Below are positions 11,726 through 22,100 of a stretch of 64,000 bases of DNA, piece by piece; the stretch's first letter is position 1; each line of letters begins with the position of its first letter. The translations under genes and the position numbers were made by a program. A model generated the notes under the pieces. It was not told the DNA's origin. It saw only the letters and a list, made by a program, of their open reading frames with translations, and ran no database searches. Source of the stretch: Aurantiochytrium sp. KH105 (taxonomy: Eukaryota > Sar > Bigyra > Thraustochytrida > Thraustochytriidae); contig BGKB01000260.1 of assembly GCA_003116975.1 (NCBI GenBank), positions 1 to 64,000 of the forward strand, in the 5' to 3' direction.

Positions 11726-14700
11726 TGCTGCAGCAGACAGGCGTCAGGGCCTGGCTACCAGCAGCAGCAGCGCCCGGCGTCGATGAACGCTTGACCAGAT
11801 GTTAAGCTTCTCAACGGCTTTACTGCTGAAGCTATCAGCTTTGCCGGAACAAGCTAAAGGCCGAGAGGGAGAAGCAGACTCGGACGCACTTGCGGCAAAC
11901 TGCCCACAGCGCGGGGCGGCTCCCGCAGCTTTCGACGGTGACGGTGGAGACCGATCCGCGGCATATCCCCTCGAGAGCCGGGCCACGCGCCGCCATAGAG
12001 CCACTGCGCGCTGACCCCCCTCTGCCGTCTCTGACACCGCCGAGGGGACTAATACTATCTGTCTGGTCGACGAGAGTCGGCCTGAAACACAGTGGCAGCC
12101 CGCCTCTCGGGGTGGAGTGTGGTACATTTTTGCATCTCGAGGACTCAGTGTTGCTATCGTTTTGCTAGGAGACAGATTGAATTAGTCAGTCGAAGTGCGG
12201 ATTCCGTTGGAGCTCCTCTGCTTCCTCTGGACCTTGGCGAAGCGTCAGGCAGGTAGCCGTACCCTACAGTGTCCGTCCCGCAGATAGGTTGAAACCGCTA
12301 GCCTTTCCTTTTCGTCCTTTTAGCTCGGGAGAGAGACGACACGTTCGCTCCTTTCTACTTTGGTGAAATCGTGGCTGCAACTGCAGCCGATCTCCAATTC
12401 GTCCGTCCGTCTGCGCTATGCGGCTCTGCATCCATCCATCCATCCATCTATCCATCCATCCATCCATTCACGACGACGATGACGACATACCTCGTCTCGT
12501 CTCGTTTCGGCGGCGAGGCGTGGCGTGGCGTGGCGTGGTTTGTCGTCCGTGTCCGCGAGTTCGAAAACTTCAAGTCTTGCCGCTGCTACGAACCGTCTCT
12601 CTGTCTGGCCTCTCTCGCTGTCGCGTTGACACCTCCATGCGCAGAGAAAAGGCCCTCTTCGTCCAGCCAGGTTGCGATGATTCTGTCCATCGATTCTCCG
12701 TTGATCGATCGTTCGATCGATCGATGTGATTCTTCGGCCGGCCGATCGAGCAATCGTCTGCGAGCGATCGAGCGATCATGGTGCGATCACTCGAGAAATG
12801 AGACGCGACGCGCGCACGGCCGGCCTGCGCGATTTGCGGCGCGTGCAGCTTTCCCGGCCGCCGGCGGGCTGATGCCATGAGGCGGCCCGCCGGCATCGTG
12901 GATGCGGAAAGGGCGCGGCAGACGGAAGCAGGCTGCTGGTTGAGGGTGAAACCGAAGGTGGGCGCGCGCTCGCTGCGCTTGCGCGCCGTCGCGGTTTTGT
13001 TCGGGGGATGCGAAATCCATCTTGGGGCTGCCGGATGCACGGCGTCCTCGGCCGCGTCCTGCGAGGCCTACCCTACCTTCTCTTGCGCTGCTGCACTGCT
13101 GCTGCTGCAGCTGCAGCTGCAGCTGTAGCTGCTGCTGTGATCGATCGAACGATCGAACGATGGATAATTTTTCATGGATGGGTGGCGATTGGTTACCCTA
13201 GGTTGGCGCGTCCGGCGTCTCCCTTTCTCCGCCCGGTCGCGCCTACTACTGCCCTGCTCGCCATCGCTCGCTCGCGACGGTTTCTTCTCCAACTGATCTC
13301 GCTGTTGGCCACGGCCGTCCGGGAGGCGGAAGAAACTAAAAACAAATTCCATCGACCATCCATCCGTCTGTGAAACAAAAACCATGCAGCTGCCGAGCGC
13401 CCTAGCGCCGAAACCACTTTCGGCGCGTCTACGCAGCCTGCGCTGCCTGCCTGGCGACAGCCAATCTCGACTCTGCGATGCTCGCGAGGGTTGCAGCTTG
13501 GTCGCTGTCGCTCGCTCGCTCGCTCGCTTGCTTGCTCCGCCACGTGAGGCGCGGCTCGGGCAGCCTGGGGGGTGGCCGTGAACCCCCCCTCCCCGCGGTG
13601 CCCGCAGCGCGTGCCCGCAGCGCACCACAGCGGGACGAAAGCGCAGTGTCCCGAGCGGCGGCGCGGGTTCGTTCCTTCCCGGGAGACTCGGTCGCGCGCC
13701 GCAGACGCACAGTGCGGCAAGCTGGCCGGTCGGTGGTCGGTCGGTCGGTCGGCCGAGGGCCCGGCGCGTGCAGGCCCCTCTTCTTTTTCCCTTGCTTTCC
13801 TTCTCTCCCTCCAGAGGTGTCGGCCGCTGCGCTGCGGCTGCTTTCCGCCGTCTCCGCCGAGCACGGGCGCGTCGCTTGCAAGCGGCAGCGGCATCGACAA
13901 CGACCGACGCGGAGGCGAGTGGCCGGGCGCGGTTCGGCGAGGTTGGTTGGAGCTCGTTTGAAGAAGTGAGGGAGGGAGCGAGGGTCGGTCGATCGGTCGA
14001 TCTACCGGGCGGGTAAGCGGGCCCGGGCTCGCGTGGACGAGGGGTAAATTGCCCGGCGCCGCAACGCTCGCGCGGAGTCCGGCCTCCGCGCCGCCATGCT
14101 CAGTGCAGTGCGGCGCGGCGCGGCGCAGGCCTGCTCCGACGGCGGCAGGAGAAGCGCTGGGCGGGCGGAGCGAGCGGCGCGGGCAGAGCAGAGCTTGGCG
14201 GGCAGAGCCGCGGCTCGATCGACCGGCTGCGGCGCGAAGGGCGCGAGGAGGAGCTGCAGGAAGCAGAGCAGGCACCACCGGAGTTTCACGGTTCGGTTTG
14301 GAGAGAGAGAATCGGAAAAAAGAAATCCTGAGCGACCGAGCCGATGCAAGGCGCGCGTGCATCGGCTCGACGCGAGCCGGCCATCCATCCATCCATCCAT
14401 CCATCCATGTGCCGAGGACAAAGGGGCCGCGGCTCGGCTCCCCGCACGCACGCGCCGGGCGGCAGCCGCGCAGGTCCTGCCGGGCGGCGGACGGTCCCGG
14501 CGGGAGAGAAGGCGAGAGAGAGAGAGTGAGCGATCGAGCGAGCCTTGGCCGGCGCGGGCTGCGCTGCACGCGCGGCCATCCATCCGCTCGCAGCTCGCGT
14601 TTCTTACCCTCTGTTTCTGTTTCTGCTTCTGTTTCTTTTCTTTCCTTTCTTGGGTGGCTTTTTTTGTAATTTCTTCCTCTGCCTTGGGTGGGATTTTTTG

Positions 14701-14977
14701 GTTTCTTTTTTCTTTTCTTTTGGTGCGGCTTGAATTCTTTTTTTTTAGCCTTGCTTCCTCTTTCTAAGGGCGCTTGGCTCGACTGCGCTCGGGCGCGGGC
14801 GCGGAGGCTCGAGCAAATCGCCAACGAGCGAACGTGAGGGCCCGCGGGAATAGGCCGCGCACAGGTTGTTGAAGCACGCAAGCAGAGCGAGCGAGCGAAC
14901 GCAAGGGCGAGCGTGCAGTGGTGAATTGCAGCAGCATAGCAATAGCAGCAGCCAGTACCAGCAGCAGCATCCGGCTG
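10616..14977. other. Gene-free spacer, part 2
   Basis: No supported gene. Visible elements are a GCA trinucleotide array (about 11693-11726), CCAT tetranucleotide arrays (about 12429-12470 and 14382-14408), GATC-rich clusters (about 12700-12730 and 13138-13160), CTGCAG-rich DNA near 13090-13130 and a T/C-rich stretch at 14600-14760. Long frames on both strands are composed of Arg, Ser, Ala and Pro and overlap each other, as expected from GC-rich non-coding DNA. Confidence 0.6.
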
Positions 14978-15084
14978 GCTGACTGACTGACTGACTGACT
15001 GACCGACCGACCGACCGCAGGTCCCGCGGTTCGCTCGGTACATCAACACATTACATTACATCGCATCACATCACATCACATTGC
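14978..15084. repeat. Compound CTGA/CCGA and CATCA/CATTA repeats upstream of the metalloprotease gene
   Basis: Tetranucleotide units CTGA then CCGA (14978-15018) are followed by ACATT and ACATC/GCATC pentamers (15041-15084), ending 30 bp before the metalloprotease ATG. They sit where the promoter or 5' leader must be. Confidence 0.85.
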
Positions 15085-15114
15085 CGAAGCAAAAGGAGTA
15101 AAGCAACGGAGAAG

Positions 15115-17004
15115 ATGGGCATCATGAGAAAGTCCTGCTTTCTCGTCGCCATGGCGCTCGCGACGCTCGCGGCACCTGCACAGGCGAAAGCCAACATCCG
15201 CGCACCAGCAGCAGCAGCACAAGAGACCGAACGTCTCGGACGCGCGCTCGCGGCGACCATCGAGGACAAGGAGGACGCGCCCCTCGAGGCCGTGCACGTG
15301 CTCGAAATGAACCAGACCGCAGATGACGATCTCGAGCTCTACTTTGAGGTGCGCAACGAGTCGTACACCTTTTCGCTCAAGAGATTCAAGCAGTTCTACG
15401 GCGCCAAGGCCAACGCTCACCTCAAGAACCTCACATACGACGAAAACGACACCACCGTCTACGACGCCCATTTCACCTTCATCACCCGCGCCAAGGGTGA
15501 ACAGCTGGGCGTCGTCACCATCATGCACGACGGCACCGCGCATGGCGTCTTCCTCCTCAAAAATGGAGACCTCGTCCGCATTTCCTCGGCAGACCACTTT
15601 GTTCGCAAACTCGGCGCCGACCGATTTAGAAATCTCCGATCCGAGGCCGCGTCCGAGGCCCGTTACTTCGCTGCGCAAGTCCTCGCTCCCAAAGCTGGCA
15701 GCAGTGATGAACACCGCCGCGCGCTCCTCGAACAAAACATCGACATGTCTACATTCGATGATGTCGCCAACCACGACAACGAACAAGTCTTGACCGAGGG
15801 CCGCCTGCGCGGACTCGCCTCGTGCACCTTTCCCGACCACTCTGTCGCCTACGACATTGGCGTGGTCTACGATGATGACTTTCTCACCGTCTTCAACGAC
15901 GATGAGGATGCCGTCAATCACTACATCGAGGCCACCATCGCGGAGAGCAACCTCATTCTCCGCGAGTTTGCCAATGTCATTGTCCGTCTCAAGGAAGTCA
16001 CATACAATGACTTTGGCACCTGCGTTGCTTCCATCTCCACTGAACTCGACAGGCTCGAGTCATATGCCAAGGCTCGCACCTCGGTCGCGCATTGGCATCG
16101 CATCTCTGGCTGTGCCTTCGGTGGCGTGGCTGGCGTGGCAAACACGGGCCAGCTCTGCTCATCTTCCGTCAAGTACGCCACTGCCGTATCCACCTTTGGC
16201 TCCTACCGCGAAACCTTTCTCATCTTCCTTCACGAGCTCGGCCATGTCTTTGGGGCCAAGCATCCCTTTGACTACAATGGCAACGCTGCCGGCGAGACCG
16301 GAGGCATCATGGACTACGTTTACGGAGCCAGAAAGGGCATGCTCAGTGGCACAAGTACCATTGGCTTCACGGACGCGACGCTTCAGTATTTTTGCTCCAA
16401 GATCAACGCCCTCGACATCGACGGTGCATGCGACTATGCCCACCCCTTTGATGAGGACAGCGACTCGGAAAGCGTTTGTGGTGATGGAATCATCTCGGGT
16501 GACGAGGAATGCGAGTGCCCCGATATCGGTGACACAAAGTGTGGTTCGGGAAACAAAAAGTGCAAAAACTGCAAGCTCAACAAGCCTGCGATGAAGTGCA
16601 GCAAGCATTTTCTCATGCAGATCCTTCACGGACCCATTGAGGGATCCCAAGCTCACTCCGACTGCTGCTCGGATAGCGGCGAGCTTGCCGATGCCCTCAC
16701 GCCTTGCAACGTGAAAAACGGCGAGCCTGGTGGCTACTGTAGTCTTGGCAAGTGCGTCAACCGCTGCGAAGATTTCAAGGGTGCCCTCACGATGTGTGGC
16801 GTCATGCAGTCGTACAGTGGCTGCCGCCAGCAGTGCATCCATCCTACCAAGGGCTATTGCTCTAGCGAGCTCATGTACACGGACTACAGGAACAAAAAGG
16901 CTCCTGCCAGCTACCTCGAGGATGGCTCCAAGTGCATGATTGACAGCTCTACCGTCGGCATGTGCTCCAGCGGAAACTGCGTCGAGGATGCCGACGCAAA
17001 CTGA
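15115..17004 (+). CDS. Secreted ADAM-like zinc metalloprotease (metzincin with disintegrin-like Cys-rich tail)
   Basis: The 629-aa protein starts at the ATG at 15115 and opens with a signal peptide (about residues 1-26, hydrophobic core ending AQAKA). A propeptide-like region follows. The zinc site is HELGHVFGAKH at residues 373-383, matching HExxHxxGxxH with zinc ligands H373, H377 and H383 and catalytic E374; the metzincin Met-turn is GIMDY around M399. From about 453 the chain is cysteine-rich, beginning CGDGIISGDEECECP as disintegrin domains of ADAM proteins do, and running through a second Cys-rich part (GMCSSGNCV) to the end. There is no transmembrane helix after it, so the product should be secreted rather than membrane-anchored. 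It would cleave extracellular or surface proteins; substrate unknown. Family M12B-like is the best fit; other metzincins are less likely given the disintegrin-like segment. Confidence 0.9.
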   Translation: MGIMRKSCFLVAMALATLAAPAQAKANIRAPAAAAQETERLGRALAATIEDKEDAPLEAVHVLEMNQTADDDLELYFEVRNESYTFSLKRFKQFYGAKANAHLKNLTYDENDTTVYDAHFTFITRAKGEQLGVVTIMHDGTAHGVFLLKNGDLVRISSADHFVRKLGADRFRNLRSEAASEARYFAAQVLAPKAGSSDEHRRALLEQNIDMSTFDDVANHDNEQVLTEGRLRGLASCTFPDHSVAYDIGVVYDDDFLTVFNDDEDAVNHYIEATIAESNLILREFANVIVRLKEVTYNDFGTCVASISTELDRLESYAKARTSVAHWHRISGCAFGGVAGVANTGQLCSSSVKYATAVSTFGSYRETFLIFLHELGHVFGAKHPFDYNGNAAGETGGIMDYVYGARKGMLSGTSTIGFTDATLQYFCSKINALDIDGACDYAHPFDEDSDSESVCGDGIISGDEECECPDIGDTKCGSGNKKCKNCKLNKPAMKCSKHFLMQILHGPIEGSQAHSDCCSDSGELADALTPCNVKNGEPGGYCSLGKCVNRCEDFKGALTMCGVMQSYSGCRQQCIHPTKGYCSSELMYTDYRNKKAPASYLEDGSKCMIDSSTVGMCSSGNCVEDADAN

Positions 17005-17939
17005 TCGCTCTTTGTCTTTGTCTCCGTCTCTCTCTCTTCATTTCGTTACACCCCTCTTAGTTTTCTCTTCCATGGTGCTTCGGCGCGCGCTCTGCTTTGC
17101 GACATGCTTTTACCGAGCCTCGTAGTGTAGCAGCACCACCACCCGCCGCCACCACCACTCTGACTGACTGATTGACAGCCTCGTCTTTTTCTTCTTCTGA
17201 CCCAAGGACTTGCTGGCTGTCTCTCTTCTGATTTTCAACTCCCGTTGCGCGCAAGGGAACGTGTGCGACATCTGCCTTTTGATGATCTTAAAAAATTGCC
17301 TTCGGGCTGACGCTGATATTTGATCTGATTTTGATTACTCTTTTTCTTCGATCTGTCGAACCCTTGCTCGTCTTCTCTCCTCTATGCGTGCTTGGCTCGC
17401 CCGTCATCGCAACCCAAGGGACGCACCTTCCCAGCAACCTAAAACCATCATGCAGATGCAGCACACCCATGTCTCTGCGAGACTTTCATACTACTATACA
17501 CCTTCTTCGCTGGCTTGTACTTGCTTCGTGGCCTGTATACCGCCCCCCACTCTCTCTCTCCTTCTCTCTCTCGCGCGCGCGCGCTCCCAGACACACTGAA
17601 GACGAATTGTTTGTTCACGCACGGCCGTCGCACGGTAACGCGGCAAAGGTTGCGATTTGCGACAAAAAAGAAAAGAAAAGAAAGGGGGGGGAAGACGGTG
17701 TTGAGCTTGGTGCAAGTTGAGCCGAAGTCTTGATGGATTCTTCGCAATCTTGAAAGCACTGCAAAGCAAAGCAAAGCAAAGCAAAGCAATCCGTCAACCC
17801 ATCGATCGATCGATCGATCGATCCTCGGTCCCGCGAGCAGAGCAGAGCAGAGCAGAGCAGAGCAGTCCGCAAGATAGCAGGAGACGTCGACGCGGCAAGC
17901 CGGGCGCTAGGAGAGAAGAGGTGACAAGAGAAGGCGAAG
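17005..17939. other. Spacer between metalloprotease and SDR genes
   Basis: This 935-bp spacer separates two genes on the same strand. Its left part is pyrimidine-rich, as a 3' untranslated region would be. Its right part, before the SDR start, is built of stacked short repeats listed separately. No gene is seen. Confidence 0.6.
17761..17865. repeat. Stacked GCAAA, ATCG and GCAGA repeats upstream of the SDR gene
   Basis: Three adjoining arrays: GCAAA pentamers (17761-17788), ATCG tetramers (17801-17823) and GCAGA pentamers (17835-17865). They end 74 bp before the SDR start codon. The pentamers again carry a GCA core. Confidence 0.95.
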
Positions 17940-18776
17940 ATGCTCAAGGCAGGCGCAGGGAGGCTCGCAGGCCAGGTTTGCGTCGTCACCGGCGCGGCCG
18001 GAGGCATCGGGCGCGCCTCGGCAGTGCTCTTTGCGGAGAACGGCGCCGACGGCATCGTTCTCGCCGACGTTGACCAGGATGGCGCCGAGGAGACCCGGAG
18101 GCTCATCGAAGACGCCGTCGGCCCCGGCAAGGCGGTTGTGCAGCCTACGGATGTCTCCAAGATCGACGCTTGCGAGGCCATGATCGATCGCGCCGAAAAG
18201 GAATTCGGCAAGCTCACCGTGCTTTTCAACAATGCCGGCATCATGCACAGCAACGACGATAATGCTGAGACCACCGAAGAAAACATCTGGGACCTCACCA
18301 TGGCCATCAACGTCAAGGGCGTGTTTTTTGGCTGCAAGTTTGGCATCCCCGCCATGCGCAGGGCCGGAGGAGGATCGATCATCAACACTGCCTCCTTTGT
18401 TAGCACGCTCGGCGCCGCAACGCCCCAGCTCGCGTACACCAGCTCAAAGGGCGCGGTGCTCTCCATGACCCGCGAGCTTGCCGTCATTCATGCACGTCAA
18501 AACATTCGTGTGAACAACCTTTGCCCTGGGCCGCTCAACACTCCGCTTCTGCAAAAATTCCTCGACACTGAAGAGAAGCGCCAGCGCCGTCTCGTGCACA
18601 ACCCCATGGGCCGCTTCGGCGAGGCTTCGGAAATGGCCCAAGCCGCTCTCTTTCTCGCCAGCAAGGAATCCTCTTTCGTCACCGGCACTTCTCTCTATGT
18701 CGATGGCGGCATTACGGCCGCATATGTGACTCCTGAAGAAGAAGTCGACCCCTTTGGCGGACCTCCTCAATGGTAG
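17940..18776 (+). CDS. Classical short-chain dehydrogenase/reductase (SDR)
   Basis: The 278-aa protein has all classical SDR marks: the Rossmann cofactor motif TGAAGGIG (residues 17-24), NNAG at 97-100, and the catalytic YTSSK (Tyr166, Lys170) with Ser152 upstream. An Asp (D43) at the end of the second strand favours NAD(H) over NADP(H). The C-terminal SLYVDGG is also typical. It should oxidise a secondary alcohol or reduce a ketone in the cytosol; the sequence does not reveal the substrate. The length is slightly above the usual 250 residues because of a short C-terminal tail rich in Pro and Glu. It converges on the large LRR gene, with 352 bp between the two stops. Confidence 0.93.
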   Translation: MLKAGAGRLAGQVCVVTGAAGGIGRASAVLFAENGADGIVLADVDQDGAEETRRLIEDAVGPGKAVVQPTDVSKIDACEAMIDRAEKEFGKLTVLFNNAGIMHSNDDNAETTEENIWDLTMAINVKGVFFGCKFGIPAMRRAGGGSIINTASFVSTLGAATPQLAYTSSKGAVLSMTRELAVIHARQNIRVNNLCPGPLNTPLLQKFLDTEEKRQRRLVHNPMGRFGEASEMAQAALFLASKESSFVTGTSLYVDGGITAAYVTPEEEVDPFGGPPQW

Positions 18777-19128
18777 AAAAAAACAAGAGCCAGATATAGT
18801 TCTCATCATCGGTAACAATCGAAACATTTGTAGGTAAAGTCCTGTGCTTGCGTAGAAATTAGCCGCCTACATGCACATGACGTGATTTGATACTATCGCC
18901 TTGCGTGCAACGATTGAAACACAAAATGCAAAGGAATCGATTCGATTTTGAAAATGAAAACACCTCTCGGTATACTTCATGCCATTCTGAAATGTGAGCG
19001 TTTTTACTTTTGTGTTTTTTATACAACAACGTTTGCCATGAGAGGGCTGTCACCGACTGTTGAAATATAGCTTCAATGTCGTTCACGCTCGTCCCCCGAG
19101 TACAGCTTTCGTCCAGGTTGATAGTTGA
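18777..19128. other. Convergent 3' spacer
   Basis: This AT-richer DNA lies between the stops of the SDR gene (+) and the LRR/IQ/EF-hand gene (-). It must hold both polyadenylation regions. I see no gene and no clear poly(A) signal that I would defend. Confidence 0.6.
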
Positions 19129-22100
19129 CTAGCTTGTAAGTCTGTCAAAGGCGTCGTAAAACTTGGATTGAATGCGATCCCTCGTCGTACGAATACCCTG
19201 CTGACGTCGAAGCTCCTGGAGTCTCTGGCGTTTGAGCTTAGTCTTCTCACGATCATTCTTTTTGCGAAGTTCAGCTCGCACTTCCGCAAACAACTCGCGC
19301 TTTCGGTCCCAATACGCCTCGCCAAGAAAGGTTTTGCACATGGCAATCTTGATCTCAAACGCAGGCTGAAACATCATCGGATACTTGACGTGAACCTCGT
19401 AAACCTGGTCAAAGTTCATGCGAGTCGTATTTCCGTAAATGCGCTCGATGTGCTGCACGATACGCTTCAAGTCAAAGTGATCCACCGGGTCAAGCTGGTG
19501 TTGCAGGACCATGACACGCTTCAAGTCATCGAGTAGTACCTCGCCCTTTCCCTCCGTATCCGCAAACTTGAACATGAGATTCACCAACTCACGAGGCCCA
19601 AACATGCACATGGTCGCAAGCGCATGTAAGAGCTCTCGAAAATCCATACGGCCGTCTCCACTTACGTCCAGAAATTTGAAAATACGCCGCGAAAGTGCGT
19701 TCTCCTCACATCCAATGTAGTACATGAATTGCCCCAGGGTTACTTCACCCTGATGATCAGTGTCCATTGCTGAAAAGCACGACATCAGCTTTCGCGTGTC
19801 TTTCTTCGACATGCACACTCCACTAATCGTCTGTTCAAGCTTGTGGAGCGCGAGCGCCTCATCGTCTTCGCCCTCGCGGTTGAATTCGACCTCCTTGATC
19901 TCCTGCTCGAGCTCATGAAGAATTTGCGCGACACGCTTGTTTCCGGGATTCTGCTCAAACATGGCCTGGAACTCTGCCTTGCGTTCGTAAAGTTTACCCA
20001 AGTCAACCGCCGACGGTGCCATGTAAGTCTCGCTACGGGCGACCCACAGCCGAAAGGGTTCGCGGACGCGCTCTCGTTTCTTTTCTGGCACGCCCATTTC
20101 GCCATCCAAGCACTCATAACCACGATTTTCCAGGGTTTCCGCGTCAGCATCTCCAATAGCAACACGCACATCCACAATGCTCTCACCCGGCGTGCCCTCC
20201 CTTGACACAAGGATCGCAAAGGTAGGAATCTTTGCATTATAAACGGCATCTTGCTGTGCCACGCGAGACTGAGCCCCTTTGCTTGCGGCGGTCAGCCTTC
20301 CCAAGGCCTTAGATAGCTTGTTCATGTCGGAATGGCCCGTTGCTCGCTGCGCAGCTTGCGTTGCACGCGTGCTTACTCTACGCGAGGCCTTGGCCAAGGC
20401 CAGTGACGCGCGCCGCCGTCGCCCTGCCCACACGTCTTCTCCGCTTTCGTTATCCTCATTCTCCCGGCCTCCATCTTGCGCGCCTGACTGTTCGTCGTCC
20501 TCAGATGCCGAAACCCCTTCAGAGCTATCGTCATCTTCGTCGTCGTCATCACTGCCATTGTCGTCGCTGTTGTTGTCGTCAAGCCCTAGACGCGGGCCCA
20601 GCCTTGGATCGACCTCACAGTCGAGTCGCAGCCCGCGAATGTGGTGAAGTGCCGTTGTCGACGTCCGCGTCCATAAATATACAGGTTCAGCCAACTGAAA
20701 GCACTCGCAAAGATCTCGCCGCACACAGCTCCAGATGGCCAACCCCCGTTGGCGAAGCTTACCATTCAGTAACTTCATACCCAGCTCTTCGTCGGCACCC
20801 ACAGTGAGTTTGAGCGAAGCAATGCCTTCCGCAATGCCTAATCTGCCCCGCTGCCGCTCCATGATGACAGCTTTCATTCGCTGTTTTTCGCGCTCCCGAT
20901 CCGTCATTAGAAGTTCTTTAATTCCTTCAAAGCCAGTTGTGCGAGGCTCCAGGTCCGGATCTGTCGCGTCTCGTGATGCTTGCACAGCATCATCGAGAAG
21001 GTCTTGAATCATTCGCTCTGTATCCGTCAGGTGCTCGTCGTCTTCTTCGTTCGCTAGCGAGTCTCCATCGCCTTCGTCATCTTCCGCGTCCACGGCAGCG
21101 CGATGCGCATGATCATTGTTCACGCGATTACGTGCAGCGAGCATTTGGTCCTGCACCGCCACGAGCTCTGCAGGCTTGAGCCGGTTCGCCGGTATAATTG
21201 CTGTCCATGCTTTGTACTTGACCTCGCGCCGAATCTGCATGATATCCTTTTCGAGTTTGCGCACCGTGCGTTTGTCTAGAGTCATGCACTGCATTCGCTC
21301 TTGCGAGCACATCGTCACAAAGGCCTCCGTACGCGTCTCGTTCTCCTCCATTGAACTCTTTACGCATGCCTCTAGACGTGCCGTCTGCTCCTTCAAATAA
21401 GCGCGTGTCTCCGCGTCATTCATCTGCACGCTTGCAAGGTCCGTTGCCAAAAGCTCGCGTCGCCACGCCCACTCGCAACGGACCATGTCAGCTATCTTAC
21501 GATACTCGCGCATGATGGTGCGCTGCAGCGTCAGCTCCATTGTCAACCGCGTCGTCTCGTGCACTACAAAAGCTCGCAGTATGGACAGAATCTCAGAATG
21601 GCTTCGCTCGATGTTAGCAGAGCACTCTGAAAGCCACTGACCCTCAACGTCCATGAGCTCCCGCTCCAGCGTCAACGACTTTTCAGGGGCCGTTTGCGCA
21701 AATAACAAGCGTACCTTGGCATCCTCAAGCGCAGCATATCCGTGCTCGCCACGATCAAGCTCGCCACGTCGCTGCGTCAGGTATTTACCCACCAATCCAG
21801 CCAAATGCTCCGTCGTCCGAAGCTGCTGTAATTGTGCCCGCACGAGCGCCGAGGTTTTGCCATGATAGCGAAGCCGCTTCGCGTAATTTGAAGCAAAGCG
21901 TTCGCACACGAGAATACGCAAGCGCACCGAGGCGCCAAGGTTGCCCCAAAATTTGTGCTTTGCCTTGGCGCTCCCGGTCACAATGTCCGAGAAATGCTGC
22001 TGATTGCCCTCGCACCGCGCCAGCAGCGAGTTGAACACTGAAATTTGCTCCAACGCGCTTTGCTGCGCAGTGTACGCTTTCCCCACCTCCTCGAGCAGTC

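Noticed and set aside
13193-15049. 618-codon minus-strand frame
   Set aside because: Arg/Pro/Ser-rich sequence through GC-rich and tetranucleotide repeats; overlapping frames on both strands have the same character.
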